A stretch of 64,000 nucleotides of DNA from Nymphaea colorata (GCF_008831285.2 NC_045150.1:17436600-17500599), one strand, 5' to 3'. Counted from the stretch's first letter, positions 21,515-32,267 are shown. Numbers and translations: made by a program. Notes: generated from the sequence alone by a model not told the origin.

Positions 21515-22390
21515 ATGGCATCTATTCCATCTTCCTCCACGCTGGTACAGATTTCTTATCCTTATCCTTATTCTATCAATGTCTCCAACTTTGTTTCTCT
21601 TAAGCTGCGACCAGAGAACTTTCTTTTATGGAAGACACAGATTCTCGCTCTTATTGAAAGCCAAGATCTTCAAGGCTTTCTCACGGGAGACGTTGCTGCT
21701 CCTGCTGAATTCGTCATTGATACAGCTGATACTTTAGGCCAGAAAAGGACTGTTAATCCCCAGTTCACAGCTTGGAAGAAATCAGATCGCCTCGTCAAGG
21801 GATGGATAATCAGTACCTTGACTGAAAGCGCTCTTGGTCGAGTTGTTGGTCAAGAGACATCAAGGGACATTTGGAGCTCTCTTATGGATGCCTACTCTCG
21901 CAAGTCGAGAGAGAGAGAGTTTCACCTAACTCATTTGCTTACGTCTCTCAAAAAGGGTGATGATTCTGTTGATGAATACATTAACAAATCCAAAGCAATC
22001 TGTGATGACCTTGCTGCCATTGGGAAACCTGTTGATGATGGGGCGCGAGTTTATTGGCTGCTCCAAGGACTTGGTGATGGATATGAAGCCTTTGTCGCTG
22101 CCATGATTCGACCTCCTGCTCCATCCTATGAAGAAGTTGTTCCACTCCTTCAAAGTTTTGACACTCGCCTCAAAAGTCCCACGCCTCCTCTTATGGCTAT
22201 GGTGAATCAACGTCAACCTAACCATAGTCATGGTCGCGGGCGTGGTCGCGGTCGCAACTACAATAATAATAGAGGACGCCATTACAATCAGTTTCAAATC
22301 AACGATTCCCACTTTCCCAAATCTGATGATAAGAAAAACAAGTGTTGTTGTTTGTCAAATATGTGGAAAAAAATATCATTCCGCTATTAA
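21515..22390 (+). pseudogene. copia-3 gag, frameshifted before the zinc knuckle
   Basis: Capsid part of gag-pol, which packages element RNA into virus-like particles. The start at 21515 is the first ATG after the primer site and gives MASIPSSSTLVQ, the usual Ser-rich start; an earlier in-frame ATG lies inside the LTR. The frame is open for 292 codons: NFVSLKLRPENFLLWKTQ, then RDIWSSLMDAYSRKSRERE, LLQGLGDGYEAFVAAM, and a Gly/Arg-rich RNA-binding stretch (about residues 230-260). Near 22345 the series TGTTGTTGTTTGT carries an apparent extra base relative to the family, so the frame leaves gag and ends at 22390. The CQICGKKYHSAIKC knuckle is in the next frame. Confidence 0.9.
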
Positions 22391-24098
22391 GTGTTTTGAG
22401 CGTTTCAATCATGGTTATCAAGCAGAAGATGCTCAACAAGCCATGACTGCTCTATCTCTTGATGATGGAAACAACGCTGAATGGTTAGCCGACTCGGGAG
22501 CTTCCAGCCACATGACTGGCGATGCGGGTAAGATTTCTAACAAATCTATTTATCATGGTTCTGATCTTGTGATTATTGGAAATGGTAAATCTCTACCCAT
22601 AACTCATACTGGTCAAGGAAATTTGGTCGTTGATGGTTCTTATATTCCTCTCTCTAAAGTGTTATATGTTCCTCAATTGAAGAAAAATTTGTTGTCCGTA
22701 AGTCAAATAACTACAGATTTACCTTATACCTTTGAGTTTTCCTCTTCATCTTGCTGCTTAAAGGACAGGAGAACGGGCAAGACAGTGGCGCAAGGCAGTA
22801 AGAAAGATGGAGTTTACGTCATTGGAGATTCTAATGGCACTGTTAAAGATTCTAGTCATTTCCATGAAGCTTTCTTTTCATCCAGATTTAGGCATGTTTC
22901 TGCTGATTTTTGGCACTCCAGGCTTGGTCATCCGCATTTTGGCGTCATCAAGTACCTTCAACAAAATAATTTAATTGACGTCAGTTCTTCAGTTTCTCAA
23001 TCTACCATATGTCACAGTTGTCAGTTAGGAAAAGCATGTAAACTTCCGTTTCTTGAAAGAGATAATAGTGCTATGGAAGTTTTTGGAAAAATTCATTCTG
23101 ACTTATGGGGACCAGCACCTATTGCTTCGCATCTTGGGTATCGCTATTATGTTATTTTCATTGACGAGTGGTCACGATTTACATGGTTGTATCCATTAAA
23201 ATGCAAGTCTGAATTTTTTGATTGTTTTGATCACTTTCGTACATTTGTCGAAACTCAGTTCAATACAAGAATAAAAATTTTTCAATCAGACATGGGAGGA
23301 GAATACACTAGTTCAAAATTTACTCAACTTTTGGGCAGTCTTGGCATCAAACAGCAATTTTCCTGTGCTCATACGAAACAGCAAAACGGCATGGCCGAAA
23401 GAAAACATCGAAATATTACTGAGTTAGGCTTGACTATGCTTTTTCATTCTGGAGTTCCTAAACGTTTTTGGTTCGAAGCATTTAGCAATGCAGTTTTTCT
23501 CATAAATCGCCTGCCTTCATCCTCCTTGAATATGGATTCGCCATACCTGAAATTTTTTGGTCGGCAACCTAAGTATGATTTCCTGCGCATTTTTGGTTGT
23601 CGTTGCTTTCCATACTTAAGGGATTATGCAAAGGATAAACTTGAGCTCAGATCCCTTCCGTGTATCTTTCTTGGCTATAGTATACATCATAAAGGATACC
23701 GCTGCATGTATCCGGGGACAGGGAAGATTTTCGTTTCTCGTCATGTCTGCTTTGATGAACAGTATTTTCCATATAAGAATCCTGCAAAATTATATGATGG
23801 ACATGGACTAACTCCGGATTTAATTTCTTTTGATGAATGGACTGAGTTGCATGATTCACACTGTCAGAAATCAGTGGAACATTCCCCATCCACCATAGTT
23901 GATGATCAGCCTACTACTCATGAACAAAATGCTGGCCACTCTCAAGACATTCTCATACAGTCTTGTGCCGGAACGCCTCTTGACACTGCCCAAGAACAAC
24001 CAGCAGTCAATCATATAAGTTCAGATAGCTCTACTCATATAGATCAACATGAGGACGTCAATAATGTGCCACTGGAGACAGACCCTTGCATGCCCTGA
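22343..24098 (+). pseudogene. copia-3 zinc knuckle, protease and integrase
   Basis: Long open frame holding the knuckle CQICGKKYHSAIKC; protease site LADSGASSHMTGD (codons at about 22485-22523); and integrase with HHCC finger (HSRLGHP ... CHSCQLGKACKLPF). The catalytic triad is intact: D in HSDLWGP at 23100, D in QSDMGGEY at 23289, E in MAERKH at 23397. The last two are 35 residues apart, as in D,D35E integrases. The C-terminal region includes GYRCMYPGTGKIFVSRHVCF. The frame ends with TGA at 24096, caused by a one-base shift relative to the family. It lacks its own usable start; gag-pol should be one frame. Confidence 0.92.
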
Positions 24099-24153
24099 AG
24101 CAAATGTTCCAACTCAGACTTCTACGGATTCTATCGCTAGTCCTGTGTGAACC

Positions 24154-26004
24154 ATGACCACCAGATCTATGGTGGGGACATATAAGCCTAATCCAAGGTA
24201 TGCTAATCTTCATATCTTATATGAGAACATTCCCAAAGAACCCACTAATGTCAATCAAGCTTTGGATCACGCTGGATGGAAGAAGGCTATGGACGATGAG
24301 ATGAAGGCTCTCATTGAAAATAGAACTTGGGTTTTAGTTCCTTATGACCACACGATGAACTTGGTAGGATCCAAATGGGTGTTTAAAACCAAGTTAAAAT
24401 CCGACGGGACCCTAGACAAATTGAAGGCCAGACTTGTTGCTCGGGGATTCTCTCAAAAGGAGGGTATAGATTTTCATGAGACTTTTTCTCCGGTTGTGCG
24501 ATAAACCACGGTTCGAATGGTTATCACCGTTGCTCTTGTTAAAGGATGGGCTCTTAGACAGCTAGATATTAAAAATGTTTTCTTGCATGGGATGATTCGT
24601 GAAGACGTGTACATGCGGCAACCCCCTGGATACATAGATGAATCCAAACCTGATCATGTCTGCAAATTACAGCGAGCTTTATATGGTTTGAAGCAAGCGT
24701 CACGAGCATGGTATGCCAGGTTAAGTACTTTTCTCCTTGATTATGGGTTTTCTATCAGTTTTGCCGATCCCTCCATGTTCACCTTGCATCAAGGACCTGT
24801 TACTCTCATACTTTTAATATATGTTGATGATATGATTCTAACGGGAAGCTGCTCTTTAGCCTTGCAAAAATTCGTTGATACTTTCTGCAGTGAGTTTCCT
24901 GTTAAGGATCTTGGTCGCCTAACTTATTTTTTAGGCGTTGAAGTTGCCTGGACAAATCAGGGCCTCATACTTTGTCAAACAAAGTATGCAAAGGATATTT
25001 TAGAAAAGGCTAAGATGGAAGACTCTAAGCCTTGTAACACTCCTATGAGTACAAAAATACATAAACTACAAGCAGAAGATAAGACTTTTGATGATGTTAC
25101 CTTCTATAGGCAAGTTGTTGGTTCACTTCAGTATCTTTGTCTTACTCGTCCGGACATCTCGTTTGCCATCAATTACATCAGCCAATTTATGCATGCCCCG
25201 TTACACTCTCACTTTCAAATGGTTAAACGTATTTTGCGTTATGTGAAAGGAACTCTACATTTTGGGCTTCAAATTTTGAAGCAAAGTACCTTGGATATAT
25301 ATGCCTTTTCATATTCAGATTGGGCAGGTTGCTCCCATACCAGACGCTCAACCACCGGTTTCTGTATATACCTTGGTGCTAATTGCATTACTTGGAGTGC
25401 CAAGAAACAAAATACTGTTTCTCGATCCAGTGCTGAGGCTGAGTACCGAGCCATGGCGTCGACGGCAGCAGAGCTTACATGGGTTCAGTTCCTAATGAAA
25501 GACATAGGGATTCGAATAGATAAGGTTCCTGTGCTATATTGTGATAATAAAAGTTCCCTCTTTATGGCAGCAAACCCTGTAGCTCATGGAAAAAGCAAGC
25601 ACATTCAAATTGATTTTCACTATGTTCGAGAACGTGTTGCTCAAAAACAGCTTGCAACAAAATTTATCTGTTCCAAAAATCAGATTGCGGACGTCTTTAC
25701 CAAAAGTCTAGCCAAACAAGTCTTCAACAATTTACGGAACAAACTCGGCCTTGTTCCGCGGCCTAGTTTGAAGGGGAGTGTTAGCAATTATGGAAAGGAG
25801 ATCACCACAGATAGAGAAGATCAGTTACATAACAGCCAACGTCCTAATCTTTTGGTTAGCAATAAAGATGGCAACAATGTTGTTGCAACCATCACAGCGA
25901 TAAGGGAAAATTCTGAAAACAAGGAAACCAAATCTTGGCAGGACAAGGAAGAAATCTTTTGTAACAAAGGCAGTAGCAAACTGCCTTATAGCGTAGATCC
26001 TTAG
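24154..26004 (+). pseudogene. copia-3 reverse transcriptase and RNase H, with an in-frame stop
   Basis: Copies element RNA into DNA in the family. Linker TTRSMVGTYKPNPRYANLH, RT fingers (WVFKTKLKSDGTLDKLKARL), then TAA at 24502 in the conserved VVR-TTVRM segment. Without a frame change the protein resumes: QLDIKNVFLHGMIREDVYM, LYGLKQASRAWYARL, catalytic YVDD at 24820-24831, FLGVEVA, thumb GSLQYLCLTRPDISFAINY, and RNase H with SDWAGC, SRSSAEAEYRAMASTAAEL, YCDNKSSLF and ADVFTKSLAKQ. A TGA directly precedes the ATG at 24154. RT and RNase H domains are otherwise complete. Confidence 0.93.
25768..25778 (+). promoter_or_regulatory. copia-3 polypurine tract
   Basis: TTGAAGGGGAG immediately before the 3' LTR. 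Confidence 0.9.
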
Positions 26005-26151
26005 TACGCTATATATACCCTTCACGCCATCTGTACTAATTAACAAGAAAAGAAACTCTCTTGGCGTGTTTTCTCACCGTGGACGTAGGCTTTCTTAAGC
26101 TGAACCACGTTATATTTTGTGTTTGCTCTGCTCCTACTTTGTTTTTCTATA
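25779..26151 (+). repeat. copia-3 3' LTR
   Basis: Same length as the 5' LTR. The four differences are G/A twice, T/G and C/T. The right end CTATA is followed by CATAT. Confidence 0.95.
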
Positions 26152-26156
26152 CATAT

Positions 26157-26311
26157 GATCCCAAGATTGTCTCCTTTCCACATCTATTGATTTTTCTTCC
26201 TTTTTCATACAATCTTCCATTACCAGCCTCACGTGTTTATCCAATTTCTGATTGTCAATCTTCTCTTTAACTGATTCGTCGTCCTTGTCCTCTTTACTGA
26301 TTCCGTTAACA
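26157..26311 (-). repeat. copia-2 5' LTR, part right of copia-3
   Basis: Continues the LTR interrupted at 21124 and matches 16373-16527. Ends GTTAACA at 26311, followed by CTTCA. Confidence 0.92.
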
Positions 26312-26805
26312 CTTCATTGCTTGAATCAGCTGAAGCAAATTAGTTTTCAATTTCCAAGCTGCTGCCCACTTTGTTACAAACATGGAGAAGTCCTTATTCA
26401 CCTTCTTTTCAATTGCAAATATGTAGCCAACTCTTGGCTACTAATATCAATGAAATTGTAACAAGATAGTTCCACATTCATCTATCATTTAGGAGGTGAG
26501 AAGATGAAATCTACTCCTTTTAAAAGAAGTTGTCTCAACAAGTGCCGGTACGTCCAACGGTGATTTGGAAGATATGGTCGCTAAGAAATGAAGTCCTCCA
26601 ACATGATACGCAATATTCTGTCGAAAGCTTGCATAGATGCATTTTATGGGTTTATATTAGAAAGATGATGCTATGGGGGGTGTCGTTTTGGATCAATCAT
26701 GGTCTCCTTATGGATCCAAGGGCTCAGCTCGACTGCCTCGCACTAACTATACATCTTTTTTTCTCTTCGAATAAATTCAAACCAATGAATGAGATATATT
26801 ATTAG
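26312..26805 (+). pseudogene. LINE ORF2 C-terminal remnant (zf-RVT), right part
   Basis: Continuation of the LINE interrupted at 16159. The segment 26330-26461 has the zinc-binding domain of plant LINE ORF2, with CPLCYKHGEVLIHLLFNCKY (C-x2-C ... H ... C). The segment 26530-26805 continues with VIWKIWSLRNEVLQHD, the conserved 'IWxxWxxRNxxVF' region that follows it, and runs to TAG. The two parts are separated by a stop near 26460. Only the last 150 or so codons of ORF2 remain; no polymerase domain is present here. Confidence 0.75.
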
Positions 26806-27496
26806 TAGAGGAGAACAAATGCCGCTTCAATGGGACTTCTTTTGTAAATGTGGCAATTTTATCTGCCTAGAGCTCTAAATACTGAATTCTGCTGTAAAAA
26901 GAGTAGATCCCCCGGTCCAAACGGTTGGTATTTTTACAAACAACAAGCAGTCCTGAACGCCTTCTTTATAGTGCTCTTGAAGGAATAAACAAATTTCTTT
27001 AACGCTTTCCGTACCTTCTCCATATTTCTGCAAAAGTTTTGTGTCCTACAGCAACATGCCATTCAGGTAATGATAGCCTTTTGATTCCAATGCACAGAGC
27101 TATTAAACTTGTTTCGTCCTTGGACCAACCAACCTCCTCTTCTGAGTTTACCTGTATCTTCTGACCTTCTGGTTCCGCTTCTGAATTGTATTTATTGCTT
27201 CAGCAATTTTGGTTTGTTATTTTGTATCTTGTTTTTTACACGTATATCTCTATTTTTTTTATCACTAAAGGTGGGAAGCCTACATCCCAGCAAGATTGCA
27301 TTGGAAGTGTGAATGATTCTCTAGATATATAACAATCTGCTCGCTTTTTTTCTCCTCCAGAGATCTAAGGATCCGTTCCCCTTTCTTTTTTCCTGGCTCC
27401 ATGGTAATTTTTGAAAGAGATCTAGAAGGATGTAAGAAGAGAGGTTTACAGAAAAGTAAAAAGAAAATAGTATCCTGTTACTTAAATTGTTCAAAC
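26806..27496. other. Between the LINE remnant and the LEA gene
   Basis: No supported gene. It contains the presumed 3' untranslated region of the minus-strand LEA gene at its right end and possibly LINE 3' sequence at its left end. Confidence 0.4.
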
Positions 27497-28379
27497 TTAA
27501 AGTTCTTCTTTCTGGTTCCTTAATTCGGAGCCTAAATTGCCAGTAGCATCTGACTCCTCCTCCTTGGCTGCTTCATATTCTGTCTTTGGTTCCTCCTTCG
27601 TGGTGCCTTTGGCTCTCTTGTAAGTTTCATGCACTCTTTTCTTGGCCTGTTGGTATGCCTTCTTGGCAGACTGCACTGCTCCTCCATCCACCTCCTCCTT
27701 TGTACTCGCTGCAGCACCATCAGCACTTCCCTTTGCTTCTGCAGCAGCAGGAAGAAGATGAAGAGTGAAATGGAAGTAGAGTAAGACAAACACCGGATCA
27801 GAGCTAGGCGACGAAACTCAAACACAACTGGATTATGTTTAGAAACGCAGCCGATTAACATATGCATGATGAATTTAGATTGAGATCTCCACCTGTTGCA
27901 GTATTGTCTACCATCTTCCCCTTTAATTTGCCTGCAGTGTTCCACATTGAGTCTCTTGCTTTCCCTGCTTTGTCCACCATTAGACCTGCAAGCTCCTCCG
28001 CATTCTTTAAGCTTACATCGAACCACCTGCCTCAGAAACAGTAACAGATTCCTAATGCACCCATCACCTGCGGCTAAGTCTAAGACAAGAAGAGAACAAA
28101 AAAGACAAAATGACGGGAACATGAGGTTGGGAATTAAACTGACTCAGACGCCTTTGTCTTGGACCATCTTTCCCATGATTGAATTGCCTCCTTAGCTTGC
28201 TTAGCCATGGTTTCTCTATAGCTTGATGGATTCATTGTCGCTTGCGTCAGTTCTTCTGTCTCCAGCTTTAGCTCATCTTCTGCATCATCTGGGGGGTCAG
28301 TTTGGTGTGAATGCATCACCAGTATCGTCAACAACCACAAAGCGAAGAACCAAGATGGTGGTGCGAAAGATCTTTCCAT
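27497..28379 (-). CDS. LEA-like protein with signal peptide, three exons
   Basis: Predicted 203-residue late-embryogenesis-abundant (LEA_4-like) protein; the family protects membranes and proteins in drying cells. CDS = 28144-28379, 27893-28026 and 27497-27738, joined in consistent phase (236+134+242=612 bases including stop). Splice sites: donor GTCAGT and acceptor GGCAG; donor GTGGAG and acceptor CTGCAG. Residues 1-26 form a signal peptide (PPSWFFALWLLTILVMH), so entry to the secretory pathway is likely. The body is Lys/Glu/Ala-rich with LEA-type helices: MVDKAGKARDSMWNTAGKLK (exon 2), AVQSAKKAYQQAKKRVHETY and YKRAKGTTKEEP (exon 3). The start at 28379 opens the signal peptide directly; an overlapping out-of-frame ATG lies four bases upstream. 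No lesion seen. Exon borders are my prediction. Confidence 0.78.
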
Positions 28380-28756
28380 GCATTAGGAAAGTTACTAAAA
28401 ACCCGACCACCTGATAAGAGACAAAAACCAAACTCAAGTAGTTATTAATTAAAATATGTTTTTTCCAATCTAACCTTATAAATATTATCTGAACAGTGAT
28501 TTGAAGAAAAGGCACATATTAAGTTAGCCGTTCTTTCTTAAACAATGTTTTTTTAATATAAAAAAATGAACCGCTCTCATGATAGTATAAATATTAATAT
28601 TTTTTATGAAAATGACTTGAAATAAAGCATAATCTATATTAAATTAGTGGCTATAAACACATTAAAAGGCTCACATTTTGTTTAAATTTTTTTTAACATG
28701 AATTTATGAGGTCAAGTTTTTATCCCTTACTCAAGTGATATGGTATTTACCAATCA
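28380..28756. other. Upstream region of the LEA gene
   Basis: AT-rich, no gene. In minus-strand sense this is the promoter side. I could not assign a TATA box or ABRE element with confidence. Confidence 0.4.
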
Positions 28757-28759
28757 GTT

Positions 28760-28805
28760 TTATATATATATATATATACAAAAGAGAGAGAGAGAGAGAG
28801 AGAGA
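28760..28805. repeat. (TA)n followed by (GA)n microsatellite
   Basis: About ten TA units, a short spacer, then about eleven GA units. Confidence 0.95.
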
Positions 28806-29429
28806 AAGGCACAATCCAAAGCTGCAGATTACCAAACGGTTGTCGAATGGCTAAAAAATAAAAGTCATTTGCTAAAAACAGCAGAACACTATGAACCTTG
28901 TTCAATGCTCACATAGGACTTTTTTTTAAGGACAAACCTTTAATTTTTAACCGGCAAATTTAAACTCTCCAATATATATTTATGGAAATTAGAAATTTAA
29001 AATATAAGGCAGTACGGCTATTCCGCAAACTTTTCTCAAAAATCTAGGTACATGGATGTGATTGGAATTCCAAAAATGTATGGATAAAAGAATCATAATT
29101 TTTTTACATATAAATTAGACTTTGTGCCAGAAAATCTACTGACTACTAGTATTGAATTTTAATTTGACGCTTGTCAAATACAAACTTTATATTTGATTTA
29201 AAAAATTATAAATTTGGACATATATCCCACCATATTATCGGATTAAAACCAGCATAATCCGGCAGAAAATTAAAATAGACTTGCTCCAGCCAACAAACGG
29301 CCAGATATTATAACTTGGATGGCCGCCAATGCGAAATCAACAATGAACCAGCGATGAATTCTGATGTGATAGTACTTGGTTTTTAAAACCTGCAAATGTT
29401 CTAATCTAGTCATCTATTCTTGGTTTGGT
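28806..29429. other. AT-rich DNA, no gene
   Basis: No domain or repeat boundary recognised. Confidence 0.4.
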
Positions 29430-29610
29430 ACTGAGGAAACTGCACCTCAAAGACTTGGTTGCTCGCCCTTAGAGACTTTGTTGCCTAAAACCCTGAGGAT
29501 AGTATGCCAAGCAGGAGGTTTACGCCCGAGAGAATGGAACCAGCAACCGGCTTTATATTAGCCGTTGATGTAGGCACCAAACCCCTTGAGGCTAAACCAA
29601 GCATCTATTC
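29430..29610 (-). mobile_element. Possible SINE, minus strand
   Basis: On the minus strand TAGCCTCAAGGGGTTTGGTG resembles a pol III A box and, about 35 bases on, GCTGGTTCCATTC resembles a B box with one change (GGTTCC for GGTTCG). No clear A-rich tail or target duplication, so this could be another mid-GC repeat. Confidence 0.3.
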
Positions 29611-30004
29611 TTTTACAGTACATTAATCGGATGCCTTATCAATCTCGTTTGCTTTGGAGCAAGATTTAAGAAAATAAAATAATTATGACCCTTTACATCT
29701 TCTTGAAAAGACTAAGTCCGAGCTTGATGACCATTTCTGGTTTGCCTATATGAACAACTTAACCTTTAATACTTTTTTTGGCACATTACAACACTCAAAA
29801 GGTACAGCGTATAGTTTTGACCAAGAATTGCATTACCCTCTTCTTCTGTACGCGTTGATAGAGTATTGAACTTGAAAAGGATTCCAAGCTTGCTCCCAGG
29901 TTGTGAGAATTTCCATTCATTATGATGTTTTAATTAGAGAAAATTTCATATACTAATAGGTTTTATCGGGTCTCTTGAAAAAACGAATACTTAGGAAACG
30001 TAAG

Positions 30005-30008
<4 letters not shown>

Positions 30009-30055
<47 letters not shown>
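30009..30055. repeat. (TA)n microsatellite
   Basis: About 23 TA units. Confidence 0.97.
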
Positions 30056-30057
<2 letters not shown>

Positions 30058-30557
30058 CCCTCGTTACCCTCGTATGTACACTAGAATTTGGTGGGATTTG
30101 TCTGAATTGTCGATTCAAATGAGACCAAATGGCACACATTAAGTTGCAAATATAAAAGGTAGGGGGGTTGGGGTGGAGAAAAAGAGAGAAAGAGTGAAAC
30201 AAATAAATTTTCTTAAACAAAACCCCTTGTCTTCTTTGAGAAGTATTTCAAACTTTAAAAAAAAAAAAGAAAACGTTGACTTCTGCAGTTGCAACTTATA
30301 ATACCACCATATGATCTCTTTGGAACCAAAGGTTTATCTTATTTGTACATATTTCCGTATTTGCAACATAATCACCACCACGTCATCTCCTTGGAAAGAA
30401 GGATCTATTTTATTTGTATATATTTTTGTATTTGCAACTTAAACACCACCATATGATTTCATTGGAATCAAGGAACTATCTGATCTGTATATATGAGGGT
30501 TACTACTTAACTATCTTCAATAATAGGGTGCCACAAGAGCCACAAATAATGGTGTGC

Positions 30558-30560
<3 letters not shown>

Positions 30561-30620
<60 letters not shown>
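30561..30620. repeat. (TA)n microsatellite
   Basis: About 29 TA units. Confidence 0.97.
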
Positions 30621-30623
<3 letters not shown>

Positions 30624-31276
30624 GAGGGAGAGAGAGAATCTGCCGGCTACCTTTAGTCACTGGGTGGGTTTTTATTTATTTTTGCGTAGCCAAAAGCCAT
30701 TGCAAAAGTACATTAGCTGCTGTTTTTATTTATCAAGGCTTTACCAACGATTTTTGTGTTTTTAACAATGAAAAGTAAAAAGAAAAATCATCCAACAGTA
30801 AAGGTAGATAGCAAAAACAGCGATTCATGAACAAAGATTTATTGACTCTCCAGCTCTTTTAATCTTTCAACATAAATATTACCATAGAAGATGCGACTAT
30901 TTTGATCTCATTAACCTAACTCCTTTTACAGCTTTTCCATAATTTTAACCCTAGCTTAGACCAGCTTTCCTAATTTTTCAAAATAATTACTACCATGGTA
31001 ATAGATGCTACAAATTTTCTCATCAACCTAACTCCTCTAACGCATCCAATTCAACCTATTTTTTAGCAAATTAAAGTGGGCAGGCTTCCAATTCTAGTTA
31101 AATGTGTTTTTAAGTTTATAGAGGTGACCACATTTAATAAATTTTTGCGTCCTCGATGATCAGAAACAAGGAGGCATATTTATATTGACTTCATATTTTT
31201 CCATCAATTTTACATTGCAGTAAAATAAGCAACACTTATACATAAAATAACTTCCAACTTTGAACAAAATTATCTA

Positions 31277-31620
31277 TCAAACAGTATAGATAGCTAACAG
31301 AAAAAAAAAAGTACCTAATTGTAATTGACTGATTCCCAAACAGAGGAAGAGATGAAGAAAATCAAGAACGACAGAATCTCTCACCTCTGTTGAGTCCTCG
31401 ACGGAAATCGTTTTCTGTAAAGCAAGCACAAAGAAGTAGAACGAGAAAAGAGGACGGAAACAGAGTGAAGAGGAAGGAGGAGGTGGAAGGCCGGTGAACA
31501 TTCAAGTAAAATGCCGAAAAGGAGACGTGAAGAAGAAGACACTTGGAGCCCACATGCATGTCACTTGCATGCCTGAAACAGAGCTGCTGACAGCAATACA
31601 TACGCTGGCAACGGTAAGGG
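31277..31620 (-). other. Possible 5' untranslated exon, minus strand
   Basis: Pyrimidine-rich, higher-GC block on the minus strand (TTCACCGGCCTTCCACCTCC, then CTTTACAG and GAGGACTCAACAGAGGTGAG) that looks like a plant 5' leader with a donor-like AGAGGTGAG. No coding exon follows that I can recognise. Confidence 0.2.
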
Positions 31621-31843
31621 AGAAAAAAGAGAAAGCAAATTAATAGACGATCTTCTACTAGATCTAGGATTTATTTAGCTATTTCGGCTCAACTCTTGGT
31701 AAAGAAGTTTAGATTCAACCGCAAATCATGTACACCTTCGCTGGGAACCAGGCCCGGACGTTCGACGGTCAGTCGGATACTCGATCCATGTCCGAGCCGC
31801 ATTTGTGGCCTGAGGAGCCGTTTGACATGAGTAACAATCTACC

Positions 31844-31847
<4 letters not shown>

Positions 31848-31899
<52 letters not shown>
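31848..31899. repeat. (TA)n microsatellite
   Basis: About 26 TA units. Confidence 0.97.
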
Positions 31900-31901
<2 letters not shown>

Positions 31902-32267
31902 ATAAATTTATGAAAAATTTGTTCAAGCAATTCATAAATTTACTTTAATATTTAGAAAAAGTTAATAGAACACTTACACCATAACTTATGTCAAACGGGC
32001 CCTTAATATACCAAGTTAAGTCTACCTGGGCTTGACCCACGCTAATTCATTCTTTTCTTTTCTTTTTTTTTTTACTTTTACATTAAAACTGCATACCCTC
32101 GAGTTCGGCTCTATCTAAAAATGCATATCAGGGTTGAGCATTGGCCAGCTGGCCCGAGCCCAACAACACTGGAAAAAGCCATCCCTATCTTCCTAGTTAC
32201 CGGGCTGCTCCAGGCCTAGCCTAGCAATGATATTTTTGTTAAAAAAAAAAAAAAACAGCATTGTCTC

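Larger units (their letters stand above)
21125..26151 (+). mobile_element. Ty1/copia retrotransposon copia-3, young, nested in the copia-2 LTR
   Basis: Plus-strand element of 5027 bases. LTRs 21125-21497 and 25779-26151 are each 373 bases and differ by four substitutions as I read them. Target duplication CATAT lies at 21120-21124 and 26152-26156. Primer-binding site and purine tract are present. Domain order is gag, zinc knuckle, protease, integrase, RT, RNase H. Despite the near-identical LTRs the gag-pol frame carries a +1 shift near 22345, a frameshift plus stop at about 24090-24147 and an in-frame TAA at 24502. Short LTRs and about 5 kb length suit the Ale/Retrofit lineage (tentative). 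Confidence 0.97.
16160..26311 (-). mobile_element. Ty1/copia retrotransposon copia-2, carrying nested copia-3
   Basis: Minus-strand copia element whose 5' LTR is split by copia-3 (21125-26151). LTRs are 16160-16527 and 21002-21124 plus 26157-26311. Target duplication CTTCA lies at 16155-16159 and 26312-26316. Without the nested element it is about 5.1 kb. Its proteins are close to those of copia-3 (for example the gag start and the zinc knuckle CQICGKKYYS), so both are of one lineage, but the LTR sequences differ. Integrity is poor: all frames are broken, and the RT palm with the YVDD box is deleted near 17360. Confidence 0.95.
29611..31276. other. AT-rich DNA with two long TA arrays
   Basis: No gene recognised. 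A phrase is repeated near 30297-30478: ACCACCATATGAT and 'ATCTTATTTGTACATATTTCCGTATTTGCAAC' (given in parts) recur three times at about 30303, 30378 and 30450 with a spacing of roughly 70-75 bases, an imperfect tandem repeat. Confidence 0.5.

Noticed and set aside
21926-22312. 128-codon minus-strand open frame inside copia-3 gag
   Set aside because: Antisense shadow of the gag frame; composition follows from codons on the other strand.
27532-28122. 196-codon minus-strand open frame reading through the LEA introns
   Set aside because: It crosses two consensus introns in a different frame; the spliced model gives LEA-like helices, this one does not.
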